From a virus: a DNA stretch of 33,896 bases. Where the stretch lies: positions 1-33,896 of the IMG/VR virus record IMGVR_UViG_3300027733_000132; one strand, 5' to 3'. Positions 8,219-16,974 of this stretch are shown in pieces. The number at the start of each line of letters is the position of its first letter. The first letter of the stretch is position 1. The notes below the pieces were generated by a model. The model saw only the letters and a program-made list of their open reading frames with translations. It did no database searches and was not told the DNA's origin. The translations under genes were made by a program, and so were the position numbers.

Positions 8219-8229
8219 GTTTTGTTTTA

Positions 8230-9078
8230 TTAGAATGGTAAGTCCTCAGCAGGTTCGTCAAATAATTGTGGGTCTGCAGGAGCCGCAGGTGCTGATTTAG
8301 AACCACCCATCATCATATCTCCTGAATCACTATACAAGTATTTACCTGTCTCATTATCCCAACGAGGTTCTTCACCACGAGAGATTGCTTCCAAATATTC
8401 TACAGGTTTCTTAGAGTAAACATCATTCCATGTCAACTCATCAGCCAACCACTCTTCCATGACATTAGCAGTCTCGTGAAGAGGTGCTGGGTCATCATGC
8501 ATAATAGTTTGGATTGTTGTGTAATCTTTTCCACCAGGAGTTTTAGATTTAACCAACTGTACAATAAGGTCTCTACCTTTTTGTGAATCAGTTACATCAC
8601 CTTTCTGTCTCCAAATTGGAATGATTTTGTCAAGAATACCATCATTCTTGTAATTGTGTTTGAAACGCCAAAACTTTACACCCTCGTCTTCAGCATCACG
8701 GTCAATAACCTTTACGATGTAAAATTTACGAGATTTATATTGTTTAGCTAATTCTTTGTCTGACTCTTTGCCGGTAGACATCAACTCATCGTGAACCTCA
8801 TTCAAAGGTGAACGCTCATTGTCATTTTTACCTGGGTCATAGAATTTTTGCCATTTACCACCCACTTGTAATTCATGGTACCAAACCTCTTTGAAAGGTG
8901 AAGAACCATCGGGTGTAGGAAGGATACGTACTCTACGTTGTCCTTGAGATTGCCCTTGTGGAAGAATACAAGCAAAATACTTTTTCATTCTTTCCTCTTG
9001 GGACATTCGGTTAGAGTCTCCGAAAGACTGTGTGTTTTTTTCGTACTGTGAAAGTACTGCGTCAAGTGAACTCATCAT
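8230..9078 (-). CDS. Single-stranded DNA-binding protein, T4 gp32-like
   Basis: This 282-residue protein resembles gp32-type SSBs. It has a short N-terminal arm, a KYFACILPQGQSQGQRRVRI strand region, and an OB-fold core rich in aromatic and basic residues (VWYHELQVGGKWQKFYDPGK, KFWRFKHNYKND). A WLADELTWNDVY segment follows. I do not see the cysteine/histidine zinc site of T4 gp32. The last part is an A/P/G-rich linker ending LFDEPAEDLPF. This acidic tip with terminal Pro-Phe looks like the C-terminal tip of cellular SSB, which recruits partner proteins. ATG 9078 (MMSSLDAV) or the next codon may be used. It starts the replication operon after a terminator and is followed by uvsX. Confidence 0.85.
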   Translation of the reverse strand: MMSSLDAVLSQYEKNTQSFGDSNRMSQEERMKKYFACILPQGQSQGQRRVRILPTPDGSSPFKEVWYHELQVGGKWQKFYDPGKNDNERSPLNEVHDELMSTGKESDKELAKQYKSRKFYIVKVIDRDAEDEGVKFWRFKHNYKNDGILDKIIPIWRQKGDVTDSQKGRDLIVQLVKSKTPGGKDYTTIQTIMHDDPAPLHETANVMEEWLADELTWNDVYSKKPVEYLEAISRGEEPRWDNETGKYLYSDSGDMMMGGSKSAPAAPADPQLFDEPAEDLPF

Positions 9079-9154
9079 GTTTTTTGTTTAATTAGATTGT
9101 TTGTTTATAAATTATAGTTGTTATTTTTCTGTTCGTCAAATTATTTCGCCAAAT

Positions 9155-9179
9155 AAAAAAGGGCCACAACGTGACCCTT
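9155..9179 (-). terminator. Rho-independent terminator between structural and replication genes
   Basis: In the minus-strand RNA, AAGGGUCAC pairs with GUGGCCCUU (one G-U pair) across a GUU loop, and a run of U follows. It sits 27 nt after the stop of the 226-residue gene. It separates the tail/hub transcript from the SSB-led replication operon, which must then have its own promoter in 9079-9154. Confidence 0.85.
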
Positions 9180-9205
9180 CTAATATAGTAAAAAGTTGTT
9201 AAAAA

Positions 9206-9886
9206 TCAACCCATTTTAAATGAAGTTCCAGTGGGTTCAGCACCATATTCATCAAATGATTTTTTAATATCTGAAGGTACAATGTTTTCAACATCATCGG
9301 ATGTTAACACATATTCATTCTTTCCAGTCTTTTCCATGTCATCTTGTTTGTCATCAAAAAAATCAGAAAGTTTTTGGTTGAACGGACCACTATCAAGACT
9401 TCTTAAATTTAATTTTTCTTGAGGTGTTTTTGGTCTGTATTGTTCAATCTTTTCTTCCATGCTGTTTAATTTGTTGAATACGTCATCCATAGCATTTAAC
9501 TTGGTTTGTAGACCCTCAATTTGTTTGAACATCATGTCAAAATATTCTTGTTGTTTACTTTCAACATTTTTTTGTGAATTAACCAAATCTGTAATATCCA
9601 ATTCTTCACTACCAGAATCATCATCTGACTCTTCGCTTTGTCCGACATTATCAATTTTTTCAACTTCAGTGTCTGTTGCAGTATCAATAACTTCAGGTGA
9701 TGCTGGTGGTGCCGCTAATGTTGGGTCTACTTCAGGTGTTGCTGCCGCATCGGGTGCTGGTGCCGCTGTTGGGTCTGCAGGTGGAACATCGCCCAAAGCA
9801 TCTTGTTCCATTATGTACTTATTGATTGAGTTGTGTCTCTTAATCTCTTGAATTATTTTAATGTCTATTCCCATTTTTTTAACCAT
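9206..9886 (-). CDS. Acidic Pro/Ala-rich protein with coiled coil, function unknown
   Basis: I do not recognise a family. The 226 residues fall into four parts. A short basic helix comes first (IKIIQEIKRHNSINKYIMEQ). A low-complexity linker rich in A, P, T and D follows (about residues 30-75). A strongly acidic stretch (SEESDDDSGSEELD) comes next. A predicted coiled coil then runs from about 105 to 150 (EYFDMMFKQIEGLQTKLNAM and onward). The C-terminus contains KLSDFFDDK and YVLTSDDVENIVPSDIKKSF. The start at 9886 overlaps the end of the 74-residue gene by 8 nt; an internal ATG at 9874 is possible. It is the last gene before a terminator in the tail operon, so a minor virion or assembly role is likely but unproven. 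Confidence 0.75.
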   Translation of the reverse strand: MVKKMGIDIKIIQEIKRHNSINKYIMEQDALGDVPPADPTAAPAPDAAATPEVDPTLAAPPASPEVIDTATDTEVEKIDNVGQSEESDDDSGSEELDITDLVNSQKNVESKQQEYFDMMFKQIEGLQTKLNAMDDVFNKLNSMEEKIEQYRPKTPQEKLNLRSLDSGPFNQKLSDFFDDKQDDMEKTGKNEYVLTSDDVENIVPSDIKKSFDEYGAEPTGTSFKMG

Positions 9887-10103
9887 TTAATAATTGTTTA
9901 AATCCTTGTGGTGTTTCAACTTGGACTTTTCTATTAGTTTTTAAAGTGTTGTCTACTCTTTCAATAAGACCATCTCTATCTCTAACAGTGTAACAGCTAC
10001 CTGTGTCCAAATCACACACTTCGGTAAATCCATTTCCGGCATTTTTTTCGGTATATCTTGTATTCTTACCAAGATAATTGTCTAAATGTTGTTTAATATT
10101 CAT
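9879..10103 (-). CDS. Small 74-residue protein, function unknown
   Basis: The protein begins MNIKQHLDNYLGKNTRYTEK and is hydrophilic, with two cysteines close together (VCDLDTGSCYTVRDRDG). No known motif was recognised. It starts 24 nt after the hub-like gene ends and overlaps the next gene by 8 nt, so it is translated with the tail operon. A TATTTAT element lies 15 nt before its ATG, almost touching the hub gene's stop. It may be an accessory baseplate or assembly protein by position only. Confidence 0.65.
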   Translation of the reverse strand: MNIKQHLDNYLGKNTRYTEKNAGNGFTEVCDLDTGSCYTVRDRDGLIERVDNTLKTNRKVQVETPQGFKQLLNG

Positions 10104-10118
10104 AACTATAGTTTTTAT

Positions 10119-10125
10119 ATAAATA
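10119..10125 (-). promoter_or_regulatory. TATTTAT element upstream of the 74-residue gene
   Basis: The sense strand reads AGATATTTATATAAAAAC in the 24-nt gap after the hub gene's stop (10128). It lies 15 nt before the ATG at 10103. It would allow separate expression of the two small genes at the end of the tail operon. Confidence 0.4.
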
Positions 10126-10127
10126 TC

Positions 10128-13100
10128 TTAAAAACTTACAAGATTAAATTTTATCATTATTTCTAATACTTCTGACGCGGCTTTTGTTAAATCAGGTATC
10201 ATATTTTTATTTTTAGCAATAAAAGTTTGTTCTTCTTGTAAATTATTAAATCGTTTTGTTGGCCACCATCCAAGCCATGTTGAGACCATACTTAAGATAT
10301 AATCATCTTTAGTTGCCCATTTATTAGTTCCTACATTAATCAAACTTTTTGAAACACCAGCTTGTTTATTAAAATAATAATTTTCCATAAAGTTTATTGA
10401 GTTTTCAAAACTTGTGAATACCGCAACTGGTTGTGTAGCACCACCTTGATTTGTTTTACAAGCAAATGTTTTTGTAAAATATTGTTCTCTTCCACCATAA
10501 GATATCTGAGGGAATGGTAGTCCTCCCAATGGAGTACCTCCTAAATCAAAATTAAATGAAACAAAATTATTATCATCGTGACCATTTAAATATGATGTGT
10601 AGAATATCATTGCCCTAGTTGGTATAGAACTAACATTTTCTTTTAATAATTTTGCCATATCACCGTATGATAATCTTTGAATAGTATTTTCAACACCAGT
10701 GTATTTTTGATATTTAACGTTTGCCGCTTGGATATCTTTAAGACATTCAACGGGCGCTGACGCGGTAAATTTACCATTTGTTTGAACACCATTACCAATT
10801 GTTATAATATTAACGGCTGGTTGTGCGGTTGTTGTAGCGGTTTCTTTAAGTCTTCTAACTTCTTGAACTAGTTCTGCTAATAAACTAGTGTTAAGTGTCA
10901 TAATTTGTTGTTCTATTAACGGCAATGAATATAAAGGCATCCTAACACCAGTAAAGAATGTTTTAAATTGTCCTGCATCTATTGAATGTTCAACCGATTG
11001 TATCATATAAGGACCTCTAAACATTGGAACATAACGTAAATTGAAATACATGGTAGGTTGTATCATAGCATTACCCATAGACTCAACTCTACATTCATAA
11101 CTTCTAGTTTTATACAAATTATATAAACTAACATTTTGTGTATTTGACCTTGTACCACCAGCTTGGTTTGCAGCATCTGTAATAACTCTATTACCTTCAG
11201 TTGTTGCCGCTGCAGAGTTTTGGTCTAACTGTATACTGTAAAACATACTTTGATTTCGTGTCCCAAAATCAACATTAAACGCAACAACTCTATTTGATTG
11301 AGCCCAATCTTTTTTTCCTTGTAATTTATCAATTAATGGCATTCTAGCAGGTGCAAAATCAAACGCATCCGTTTTCCATCTATACTCAGGATTTTCTCTC
11401 ATATCCAAATGTTCACTTGGTTTTCCAGCATAATAACAAACAAACTTTGGAGATGCGAATCTATAATCAACATCTAAGAAAGTACCAAATAATGAATTTG
11501 CCATATCATTTGTTGGTTGAGCGTTTGGTGTTTCACCTTGTTTTACATCACCAACACCCCAAAAATTAATGTATGCTGGCATAGGCATCATTTGGAATTG
11601 ATTATCAGCAATAATTCTACTAACAAAGTCAATACATCTTGTATCCAATGATGTGGTTCCTGAAAAGAAATCTTTTAATTTAAAAATGTCTACATAAACA
11701 GCATCACCAATATCTCTGTTGGCCCTATCTAAGAATAAAACATCTTGAAATAATGTTCTATCTTTATAGTTACTACCTGCAATCCATTTGTCATTAAAGG
11801 CTTTAAAAGTTTCCCAAAATTCAATCTTTGTCTGTATACCATCAACCGCTGATAAAATAGGTTTTTCATTGGTTTGTTCAACATTCGGTAAATCTTTTTG
11901 AAGTGTTGAAAACAATTGTGTTAGTGTATTGTTTAAAAATACGTTTTTACTTTGATAATATTCATTAATTGATGTGGTAAAATTACTACTACCATATACC
12001 GTTGCCGATGATTCATCAAGTAATTTTTGTGTACCAAATATTTTAATTAAAGGAGCAAAATTAACTACATTTGCCTGAGTGAATTCAACATTCATTGTTG
12101 GAAAGAAATCAGTATAGTAACTACCATTATTTGAGTACGTCATACCTGATTGTGTTGCGAATCCAACATAATTATACATTGCTTTCCAAGCATCGGGATT
12201 TAAACTAACTGATTGTGATAAAGTTAAAGTTCCTGTTGCTGTTGGTAAGGTATTTTGAACATAAGGGTTGTAAGTATATGGGTCAATAACTTTGAATTCG
12301 GGTAATGTTGTAAACGTACCAAATAATTTTCTATCAAAGTTACTTGGGTTACCATACTTAAAGGCAATGTTATAATTCATAAATGAATTAATCATTTCAC
12401 TTATTTTGGTTCTTTGTGAATTATTACAAGTTGTTATATAATTGTCGTATGATTGGGTATTGTCAACATATTGTATTGTTAACATTTCACCCATAATTGA
12501 TTGAAAGTTTCTATTAATAAATGTACTACCCGATATTTGGTCAGCGGGTAAGTCATTATATGATTTTGTAAAATTCAAAAATTCAGTTTCAAATGAATCT
12601 AAGATTTCTTTCTTAAACGTTCCAAAAACATCTTCAATTTTTGTATATGTTTGTCCAAATTTAACAGCGTTTTGTTTTGAATCTCCAGTAAAAATTTGTT
12701 TAAAATATTCATTGTAATTTGGTTTAGTAATACTTTGTAATTCAAAATAACCATAATTTGGTGCCGTCCAAAATGTTCTAGCCGAACCATTGTAGACCGC
12801 AGAATTGTTAAATACCTCTTGTGTTAAAGTTAATGTGTTACCAGTTGTACTTTGTTTAAAACATTCAGAACTAATCTGATTATAGTTTGTTGAAAAACTT
12901 GGAATTAAAATTGTTTTTTGTTGTTGGTATGTTTTAAATTTGGTTGAGTTTTTTGTATCAAATGAACTAAACCAAACATTCATATTTAAACTTCTATTTG
13001 GATTATTTGGGTCAAAACCATTTTGTAATGAAATTGCCGAATTACTAATAGGACCAACATTTAAACCTTCATTAACTGCGGTTTGAATTTCAGTATTTGT

Positions 13101-16100
13101 ATATCCCGTTATTAAATCTTGGCCAGCAATTAAGTAATAAACATCATTCATTAACTTTGGATAAAATCCAAGGTTCATAATTGAAATTGTATTTCCACTA
13201 ACAGTATTGTTTAATTGACCAACAATATTAAAGTTTTCATTTTTTTGGTTTTTAAAAGTGTATTGAGTTTCTAGTGAATTTGTTGTTGGGTCATATAAAT
13301 TAGGTGCGTTGATATTTGTCCACACAGAATCTAAAATATCCACATTTGTTTCAATATATGTTTTATATCTATGCCAAATAGAACCATATCTTAATATCCA
13401 AGAATATGGTAATCTATGAACACCACCAAATTTTGTTAATGTTGCAAAAATATAATCCAAATAAGTACCCTCATTTGGGTCAGTACCCCAAGACCAATCA
13501 GGTGGTTCTAATGAAAAATATCTTTCACTAAGATTTGACAATGGTAATGAATTTAAAAAAAGATATGCGGATTTAATGTATGGTGATGTGACACCATTGT
13601 TTCTGTCAGCTTGCACATCTTGTTGTAACGCATTAATAAAGAACGGTGTATTCAACATTGACACTGTTTGTTCAGGAAAAACATTTCCTGTTTTATTTAC
13701 ATAATTTAAAGGACCTTCAGTTGGGAGGTATACTTCCGTATCTCTTCTTGTTGCATAAAAATTATTAAAGGTTGTTGTTACTATAGGTGTTTGTGATGTT
13801 AAAAATGAATTATTAACAAAAGGTTTGTTTTGGTTATTATCAGTAACCCCAACTTGATAGTTTGTAATATATTTCTTTGTGGTATTAAGATATAAACTAT
13901 TTTTTGTTGTATATCTGTCGTACTTAACTTGTTTAATATTTGCCAAATGTTGTTTAGACCACGTATCACTTCTAAATGGATACACATCCATAATGTCTGT
14001 TGTTGTGGACTTTGATGATTTTACATACTCATCAACATTTTTTAACGATTCAACACTTTTTTCTGTAGATGTAGACGCTGCGGTTATTAAACTATCTTCT
14101 AAAATAGCATAATCTTTTGTTGTAATCGCCCTTAGGTATTCAGAAGTAAAAATACCTCTAATAAGTTGTTGCCAACTTGTACCAGTCCCATCATTTGATA
14201 TTTGTCTTAAAACATCCAAATAACTTTGCGGAATAAATCCAATATTTTTTAAAGTTTTAGTTAAGGCGGGACTCGTTCCTGTTAAGGATTGTCTAATATT
14301 TGCAACTTCTAAATCAGATAAAGTTCTATATACTGATAATGATGTTGCTCCAGATGTAGAAATTCTATCCCAATAGGTTGCCAATAAAACCCTCTCATAA
14401 ATTTCATATAAAAACTTAACAGTATCGTAGTCAGTATATGGTATATTTGTAGTTGGGAATTCAACAGCATTCATTGTGATTTTATTTACTGTGCGTCCTT
14501 CATTATTATCACCTGAAGGACCAGTGTCAGTGCTTGAACGTTGAGCTAATCCTTTCATATATTCCTCAACAAATTCAACTTCAGGCCACACATCAAAATT
14601 ATTTGCCTTTGTTCTTGAAATTTCTCTTGGGTCACCAGGGTATCTTAACTCATATTGTTCTCCTTTATCAGAATTTGTCTGAACATAGTATTGCGGCCAT
14701 GGATAAACAGGAATATTACTTAAATTTGGTGTGTTTGTTGTTTGTGTTAAATTTTTAGAATCTGTAGTTGTATTTGACTTGTCATCACCGTAAACCGCGG
14801 CTTTTCTATATGGGTGTAATCTTTTTGACCAAGCATCAGAATGAACATCATCCATTAATCTATAAAAGGCTTCAATTGATGCAAATATCATAGCCATGAT
14901 ATTTCTCATAGTTGGTTTAAATCCTAAACCATTTGGACCTTCAATTTTCTTGGCTAAAAAGGCGGTAAGAGCAGTAACAATTTTTTCTTTTTGTTTTGAT
15001 ATCTCGTCAAAAGTTTTTGATATTACATCTGAAAAATTACCAGCACCATCAAACACAAAGTTAAATGTTGGTTGTATTATTTGTTGATTTTCACCTTGTG
15101 TTTCTAATGGAACAAAAAATAATAATGATTGTGTTTTTAAAATGTTTTCTTCACCATTTCTTGGTTCTCTATTAGTTCTTGCAACAAACGTTTCGTACCA
15201 GTTAATGTCGTCTATTGAAATTGCCTTTCTAAACGTGTCTTCGCTAACATACAATGTTGTTGCGGGAGATACTTTGATGTTTTTTATTACATTAATTTGA
15301 GAACCTTGTTTAACACCATCAATTGTAAAACTACCATTTTCACCTAAAGTTTTATTTTTTAATAATTGTGTTTCATACTCAGTAACAAATTGTCTTAACT
15401 CATTATAAGCATCAATTCTTTTTTGGGGATTATCTCTTGTGGCTTTATTATAAATCCAAGTTTTAACACCCGTTTGATTATTAGCGGTTTTTGACTTTAA
15501 AACAAATGGTAAACTAACATCAATATATTTTTTAAACCAACTATCTTCAACAGGTGATGAAACATCATCACTAAATTTGGTCACCAATTTAAAATAGGTA
15601 TCCACATCCGATAATGGTGTGAAATCGGCTTGTCCAAAACTTTGAATTAAAAACTTTTCAAGACCCTCTAATCTCGCCCTTAATTCAGGAAATGAAAGTT
15701 CTGGTAATGTTGGTGAAATTAATTGGTCCGCCTTATATCTAGCATAAACTTCTTTAATTTTTTGATAACCTCTTGTTGTTCTTACACTTGACGTAACGGT
15801 TGTCGCGTTTTGTTGACCTCCAGTATCACCAATTACGACAGAATTTTGTGCTGCGTTTAAAGCTCCCGTTTGTGGTGCGGTTGCATTTATTTTAAAATCT
15901 GATGTATACATAAATGGAACCGCAAATAATGCACCCACTTGTGTTTCGGCTAATACCGTATATTTGTAAGAATAAAAATTAAGATTAATTCTATAGTTTC
16001 CAGTGTTACCATCAAAAGCCGCTGAAAATTTTGTAAGAATTAATTGGTATCTAATTGCTTTACCGTAATAACCTTTTAAGGTTAAATAAAAAGTTGGGTA

Positions 16101-16664
16101 TGGTAAGTTGAAAAACGCGGCATATTCAGAATTTTCACCTTTTTCAAATAACGCTCTTCCTTGAGTATCAATTAATGTCATTTCAACACTTGGTGTTGCA
16201 CTTCTATTATTTTTAACTCTAATAGTTTCAATACCTAATAATCCAGTATCTTGTGAATTTATAGTATTTTGTTTAAGATAAAACTCATCAGTTTTATTTT
16301 GTTGGCTAACATTTGTAATGTTTGGTTGGTTAGTTCCTTTCCCTGTACTTGTATTTAAACCAGTAATTTCATCAAGATATGCGTTTGTAAGTAATGTTTT
16401 ACCACCAGGTCTTAAAAAGTTCATAGCAGCAATTGGTACATTTTGAATCGCATCAGTTAATGGTGCACCGACAGCAAGTTTTGTTCTTGGAAAGACATTT
16501 GTAGCTTCCAAGTTTGCATACATAACCAAATTTTCATGATGAATTTGTCTTTCTCGGGCAACACCATTTAAATCAACAGTTTTGTTTGGGTCAACTAAAA
16601 AAACATTTTGATAATCAAAGTCTACGAATATGTTATCACCACCATTTATATTGTTATCTGCCAT
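10128..16664 (-). CDS. Giant baseplate hub-like structural protein (2178 aa)
   Basis: I read this as a hub-type baseplate protein much enlarged by insertion; the exact family is inferred. Near residues 150-260 is a beta-rich segment (GIETIRVKNNRSATPSVEMT, FFNLPYPTFYLTLKGYYGKA, NYRINLNFYSYKYTVLAE) resembling the first domain of tail hub proteins. Near residues 1870-1905 is YVPMFRGPYMIQSVEHSIDA followed by GQFKTFFTGVRMP, the closing pattern of gp27/GpD-like hubs. About 1400 residues of N/T/Y-rich sequence lie between. After a short helix (LLAELVQEVRRLKE) is a C-terminal domain of about 190 residues containing aromatic and GGREQYF segments, whose role I cannot assign. A cell-wall-acting domain is possible, but I see no catalytic signature. 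The start overlaps gp53 by 11 nt, supporting a baseplate role. Confidence 0.7.
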   Translation of the reverse strand: MADNNINGGDNIFVDFDYQNVFLVDPNKTVDLNGVARERQIHHENLVMYANLEATNVFPRTKLAVGAPLTDAIQNVPIAAMNFLRPGGKTLLTNAYLDEITGLNTSTGKGTNQPNITNVSQQNKTDEFYLKQNTINSQDTGLLGIETIRVKNNRSATPSVEMTLIDTQGRALFEKGENSEYAAFFNLPYPTFYLTLKGYYGKAIRYQLILTKFSAAFDGNTGNYRINLNFYSYKYTVLAETQVGALFAVPFMYTSDFKINATAPQTGALNAAQNSVVIGDTGGQQNATTVTSSVRTTRGYQKIKEVYARYKADQLISPTLPELSFPELRARLEGLEKFLIQSFGQADFTPLSDVDTYFKLVTKFSDDVSSPVEDSWFKKYIDVSLPFVLKSKTANNQTGVKTWIYNKATRDNPQKRIDAYNELRQFVTEYETQLLKNKTLGENGSFTIDGVKQGSQINVIKNIKVSPATTLYVSEDTFRKAISIDDINWYETFVARTNREPRNGEENILKTQSLLFFVPLETQGENQQIIQPTFNFVFDGAGNFSDVISKTFDEISKQKEKIVTALTAFLAKKIEGPNGLGFKPTMRNIMAMIFASIEAFYRLMDDVHSDAWSKRLHPYRKAAVYGDDKSNTTTDSKNLTQTTNTPNLSNIPVYPWPQYYVQTNSDKGEQYELRYPGDPREISRTKANNFDVWPEVEFVEEYMKGLAQRSSTDTGPSGDNNEGRTVNKITMNAVEFPTTNIPYTDYDTVKFLYEIYERVLLATYWDRISTSGATSLSVYRTLSDLEVANIRQSLTGTSPALTKTLKNIGFIPQSYLDVLRQISNDGTGTSWQQLIRGIFTSEYLRAITTKDYAILEDSLITAASTSTEKSVESLKNVDEYVKSSKSTTTDIMDVYPFRSDTWSKQHLANIKQVKYDRYTTKNSLYLNTTKKYITNYQVGVTDNNQNKPFVNNSFLTSQTPIVTTTFNNFYATRRDTEVYLPTEGPLNYVNKTGNVFPEQTVSMLNTPFFINALQQDVQADRNNGVTSPYIKSAYLFLNSLPLSNLSERYFSLEPPDWSWGTDPNEGTYLDYIFATLTKFGGVHRLPYSWILRYGSIWHRYKTYIETNVDILDSVWTNINAPNLYDPTTNSLETQYTFKNQKNENFNIVGQLNNTVSGNTISIMNLGFYPKLMNDVYYLIAGQDLITGYTNTEIQTAVNEGLNVGPISNSAISLQNGFDPNNPNRSLNMNVWFSSFDTKNSTKFKTYQQQKTILIPSFSTNYNQISSECFKQSTTGNTLTLTQEVFNNSAVYNGSARTFWTAPNYGYFELQSITKPNYNEYFKQIFTGDSKQNAVKFGQTYTKIEDVFGTFKKEILDSFETEFLNFTKSYNDLPADQISGSTFINRNFQSIMGEMLTIQYVDNTQSYDNYITTCNNSQRTKISEMINSFMNYNIAFKYGNPSNFDRKLFGTFTTLPEFKVIDPYTYNPYVQNTLPTATGTLTLSQSVSLNPDAWKAMYNYVGFATQSGMTYSNNGSYYTDFFPTMNVEFTQANVVNFAPLIKIFGTQKLLDESSATVYGSSNFTTSINEYYQSKNVFLNNTLTQLFSTLQKDLPNVEQTNEKPILSAVDGIQTKIEFWETFKAFNDKWIAGSNYKDRTLFQDVLFLDRANRDIGDAVYVDIFKLKDFFSGTTSLDTRCIDFVSRIIADNQFQMMPMPAYINFWGVGDVKQGETPNAQPTNDMANSLFGTFLDVDYRFASPKFVCYYAGKPSEHLDMRENPEYRWKTDAFDFAPARMPLIDKLQGKKDWAQSNRVVAFNVDFGTRNQSMFYSIQLDQNSAAATTEGNRVITDAANQAGGTRSNTQNVSLYNLYKTRSYECRVESMGNAMIQPTMYFNLRYVPMFRGPYMIQSVEHSIDAGQFKTFFTGVRMPLYSLPLIEQQIMTLNTSLLAELVQEVRRLKETATTTAQPAVNIITIGNGVQTNGKFTASAPVECLKDIQAANVKYQKYTGVENTIQRLSYGDMAKLLKENVSSIPTRAMIFYTSYLNGHDDNNFVSFNFDLGGTPLGGLPFPQISYGGREQYFTKTFACKTNQGGATQPVAVFTSFENSINFMENYYFNKQAGVSKSLINVGTNKWATKDDYILSMVSTWLGWWPTKRFNNLQEEQTFIAKNKNMIPDLTKAASEVLEIMIKFNLVSF

Positions 16665-16974
16665 AATAGAAGAAATAGTTTTCTATACCATTTTTATAAT
16701 CTTGTAATGAAGATATAAGTGGATATGGTATAGTCAATAAAGAATTGTTAGGTATATTCCATTCTAATCCACCATACTCAGGATTGGCTTGTAAAATTAA
16801 CCACCCAAAAAATGGTGTTCCATAAAATTGTTGTGATACCTTATCTAATCTACTGAATCCAGTTCTATAGATATATCTTTGGTCCGAAGTCTTACTTGGT
16901 AATGACACAAATGGAACTACGGTTTGTTCACCATTGATAAAAAATTGTTGGTATCGGTTATAATATGCGTCCAT
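16654..16974 (-). CDS. gp53: Baseplate wedge protein, T4 gp53-like (LysM-type fold)
   Basis: This 106-residue protein begins MDAYYNRYQQFFINGEQTVV. It contains YIYRTGFSRLDKVSQQFYGT, then PFFGWLILQANP and NSLLTIPYPL. The order 'dTl..Ia..fYG.p..wwlI..aN' is the LysM-like pattern of gp53 and tail protein X, which hold baseplate wedges together. It is shorter than T4 gp53 (196 aa) and seems to be the LysM-like core alone. Its ATG overlaps the stop of the 1619-residue gene (TAATG), and its own end overlaps the hub-like gene by 11 nt, so all three are coupled in translation. Their products probably assemble together. Confidence 0.82.
   Translation of the reverse strand: MDAYYNRYQQFFINGEQTVVPFVSLPSKTSDQRYIYRTGFSRLDKVSQQFYGTPFFGWLILQANPEYGGLEWNIPNNSLLTIPYPLISSLQDYKNGIENYFFYYGR

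Noticed and set aside
9231-9851. Plus-strand open frames of 63 and 130 codons opposite the 226-residue gene
   Set aside because: They mirror the low-complexity acidic gene, are Ser/Cys-rich without motifs, and oppose the operon. I regard them as antisense shadows.
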